A DNA stretch of 7,165 bases from Fidelibacterota bacterium. Its GTDB lineage: Bacteria; Fidelibacterota; Fidelibacteria; Fidelibacterales; Fidelibacteraceae. The DNA lies in NCBI GenBank assembly GCA_030629925.1, contig DAOVOB010000050.1, forward strand, positions 1 to 7,165. The letters are read 5' to 3'. Positions within the stretch are counted from its first letter, which is position 1. The number at the start of each line of letters is the position of its first letter. The position numbers and the translations under genes were made by a program. Positions 5,481-7,165 of this stretch are shown piece after piece. Below the pieces are notes generated by a model. The model did not search any database and had not been told where the DNA came from. It worked only from the letters and a program-made list of their open reading frames with translations.

Positions 5481-6848
5481 TTACACCTCTGTTATTATTT
5501 CTTTCTTTTCAACTTTCTTCAGATTACCCGATAACCAAAAGTAAGCTATTAATGACGCAATGAAAGAGGAAATAACTTGAGAGAGAAAAACTCCCTGTAC
5601 TCCCCAATCAAATACGCGTGTAAACAGCAAAGCCAAAGGCAAAATGATCACAGCAATACGTAATGTAGTAAGTATCAAGCCCGGCATTCCATTGCCCAAT
5701 CCCTGAAATACTCTTCCGGAGATCATACCAACCACTATAAAGGGATAGGCAAATACAACATATCGTATATAGGTGACCCCCGTTTCAATAATAGCGGGAT
5801 CTGACGCAAACATTTTCATAAAATAGGGAGAAATAAAATAAAATAAAAGACCAAAAGTCACTGCAAGTATTTCACCCCATTTGATAGTATATAGCCAGGT
5901 TGATCTGACCAGGTCAATCCTTTTGGCACCATAAAACATTCCTATCAAAGTCACCAAAGAACCTGCTAAGCCCATAATAGGCAAGAAAAATAATTGATCC
6001 AAACGCATCCCAATACCAACGGAAGCAACTGCATCTGAACCAAAATACACAACAATTCTATTGTATATCATCTGCCCGAATGACATGATCACCATAGATA
6101 ATGATGCCGGAAGGCCGATCTTGATGGTTTTTCCTATGATCTCCCATGAAAATGAAAAATCGCTGAATTTGAATTGGACCAGGCTGTCTTTTTTGACAAA
6201 GAAAAATATAATATACAAAACCGTTACAACAAATTGTGCGGTAATGGTTGCCCAGGCTGCTCCTGCTATACCAAGCTTAAACACAAAAATAAACAGCGGA
6301 TCTAAACCAATATTGATCACAGTACCAATGATCATAAATTGTACAGGAGTTTTTGCATCTCCTTCTCCAGACAAGATCGAGCGGAAGAAAACCCCCAAAA
6401 TATTGAAAATAAATCCAAAAACAATGATCTCAAAATATTGCACAGCCAGATCAATAATATTTTCCGGTGCACCTAATAATTTAAAGATCGGATATCGAAA
6501 TATAATACTAACTGCTGAGATAAATATACCAAGTACAACACCCATCAAAATGGCATGCTCTGCAGCATTATTTGCCCGATGTATATCCTTTGCGCCTAAT
6601 GCTTGAGAAATAATGGCTGTAATACCTATCCCTAATCCAAAACAAATTGAGATGGCAAAAAATACAAAGGGAAGGTTGAATTGCATTGCTGCAATTGCAT
6701 CTGTTGAGATCTTACTTACAAAGAAGGTATCGGTCAAACTGTATAGATACTGAACCATCATTCCCAATAACATGGGAAGCGTTAGGGTCCAAACCGCTTT
6801 TTTTGGGTTGTTGATAAATGTTTCTACACGTTTTGATTTATCGGTCAT
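5481..6848 (-). CDS. MATE-family efflux transporter
   Basis: A 455-residue inner-membrane antiporter of the MATE (multidrug and toxic compound extrusion) superfamily, which exports drugs or metabolites in exchange for Na+ or H+. The sequence shows about 12 hydrophobic segments in two homologous halves, roughly 15-220 and 235-445. Diagnostic stretches include LTLPMLLGMMVQYLYSLTDTFFV near the N-terminus, AIISQALGAKD at the first cytoplasmic loop, NIGLDPLFIF followed by KLGIAGAAWAT in TM5-6, and the second-half equivalent KIGLPASLSMVIM. The length matches NorM/DinF/MepA types (about 440-460). The tail is short and charged (KKVEKKEIITEV). AAGGAA (6853-6858) precedes the ATG by 4 nt. This is the first gene of the five-gene operon. 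Substrate cannot be read from sequence, and a role in exporting an envelope precursor, as in lipid flippases of the wider MOP superfamily, is possible but unsupported. Confidence 0.95.
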   Translation of the reverse strand: MTDKSKRVETFINNPKKAVWTLTLPMLLGMMVQYLYSLTDTFFVSKISTDAIAAMQFNLPFVFFAISICFGLGIGITAIISQALGAKDIHRANNAAEHAILMGVVLGIFISAVSIIFRYPIFKLLGAPENIIDLAVQYFEIIVFGFIFNILGVFFRSILSGEGDAKTPVQFMIIGTVINIGLDPLFIFVFKLGIAGAAWATITAQFVVTVLYIIFFFVKKDSLVQFKFSDFSFSWEIIGKTIKIGLPASLSMVIMSFGQMIYNRIVVYFGSDAVASVGIGMRLDQLFFLPIMGLAGSLVTLIGMFYGAKRIDLVRSTWLYTIKWGEILAVTFGLLFYFISPYFMKMFASDPAIIETGVTYIRYVVFAYPFIVVGMISGRVFQGLGNGMPGLILTTLRIAVIILPLALLFTRVFDWGVQGVFLSQVISSFIASLIAYFWLSGNLKKVEKKEIITEV

Positions 6849-6933
6849 TTTCTTCCTTTAATTAAGTGTAAAAGGTAATCGTTTATTCCTCGAAAAAAAA
6901 TACTTTATCAAATATTCCTCATGTATGTATAAG

Positions 6934-6939
6934 ATTATA
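6934..6939 (-). promoter_or_regulatory. Possible -10 element of the MATE-led operon
   Basis: Read on the minus strand, a perfect TATAAT lies about 85 nt ahead of the MATE start, in the only sizeable gap upstream of the operon. No convincing -35 hexamer sits at 16-18 bp; the nearest (TTAGAA, 19 bp away) is poor. The region is very AT-rich, so a chance match is quite possible. The gap of 137 bp after the trkH stop otherwise shows nothing definite. Confidence 0.25.
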
Positions 6940-6985
6940 TTTAATTTAGTGCGTATTTTTCTAATGGGAAATTTTATCCCGAACC

Positions 6986-7165
6986 CTAATGGATCCTCTT
7001 GGGATTGAAAAAATAATAAACCATGATAATAACGGAATATAATTCCAGACGTCCTAAGAGCATGCTAAAGGTCAGTACTACCTTTGAAAAATTATCAAAG
7101 AAAGCATAATTCTCAATTGCGCCTATCTTGGCAAGCCCCGGACCGATATTACTCAAAGTTGCGAT
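6986..7165 (-). CDS. trkH: TrkH-type potassium uptake protein, C-terminal fragment
   Basis: The last 59 residues of a TrkH/KtrB-family K+ translocating subunit; the rest of the gene lies beyond the right edge. The fragment opens with [14 protein letters not shown], the fourth pore-loop selectivity filter (N-x-GPGL), followed by the amphipathic [13 protein letters not shown]. Then comes the hallmark final membrane helix [14 protein letters not shown] and a short basic tail ending FFNPKRIH before the TAG stop. In the family, TrkH sits in the inner membrane and works with a cytoplasmic NAD/ATP-binding TrkA subunit, which is not seen here. It is on the same strand as the MATE operon but 137 bp upstream, so it may or may not be co-transcribed. 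The NIGPGL and GRLEL blocks make the family assignment firm, although TrkH and KtrB cannot be fully separated from this piece. Confidence 0.93.
   Translation of the reverse strand: MATLSNIGPGLAKIGAIENYAFFDNFSKVVLTFSMLLGRLELYSVIIMVYYFFNPKRIH

Noticed and set aside
6061..6606. A 181-codon forward reading frame opposite the MATE gene
   Set aside because: It is the complement of membrane-helix codons of a well-supported transporter and has no recognisable domain; long antisense frames are common opposite such genes.
6961..6992. Direct repeat CTAATGG (6961-6967 and 6986-6992) and a weak GGGA/TCCC hairpin after trkH
   Set aside because: Seven-base repeats and a four-pair stem with no T tract are expected by chance in such AT-rich sequence; no terminator or site call is justified.

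Overview
The window is AT-rich bacterial chromosome from a Gram-negative (diderm) organism. LpxH-like lipid A hydrolase, an outer-membrane beta-barrel protein with a terminal phenylalanine, and a TrkH potassium transporter all point that way. A DUF3467 protein beside an acidic zinc-ribbon protein, the TTG start and AGAGG-type Shine-Dalgarno sites would suit an FCB-group lineage such as Cloacimonadota or a relative better than a typical Bacteroidetes genome. That placement is an inference from general impression, not a measured assignment.

Left part (1-990, + strand): the last 40 codons of an unrecognised gene, then a two-gene unit. This unit encodes a small zinc-ribbon protein with a strongly acidic, Lys/Arg-free tail (222-617, TTG start) and a DUF3467 protein (610-933) whose start overlaps the end of the first gene. 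A clear intrinsic terminator follows (964-990).

Middle (931-1079): a 149-bp inverted-repeat element lies between the convergent gene sets. Its near-identical ends both begin TAAGACCTC, and the terminal TAA of each arm is the stop codon of the flanking gene. The right arm carries degenerate CTTTGTG units.

Right part (1077-6848, all - strand): a tightly packed five-gene operon, read from right to left: MATE-family multidrug/cation antiporter, DUF1232 (YkvA-like) membrane protein, 4-alpha-glucanotransferase (malQ), LpxH-type metallophosphoesterase, and a 586-residue predicted outer-membrane beta-barrel protein. Gaps are 1, 9, 6 and 2 nt. The last two genes lack a visible Shine-Dalgarno site and probably rely on translational coupling. 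The operon mixes envelope functions (MATE, LpxH, barrel protein) with glycogen/maltodextrin metabolism (MalQ). Upstream, the window ends inside the 3' end of a trkH-type K+ transporter gene, also on the - strand.

Most of the window is ordinary housekeeping and envelope sequence. The most unusual features are the inverted-repeat element that supplies stop codons to both neighbours, the acidic zinc-ribbon/DUF3467 pair, and the orphan barrel protein. I saw no clear new defence or mobile system. No gene-free stretch exceeds about 150 bp.
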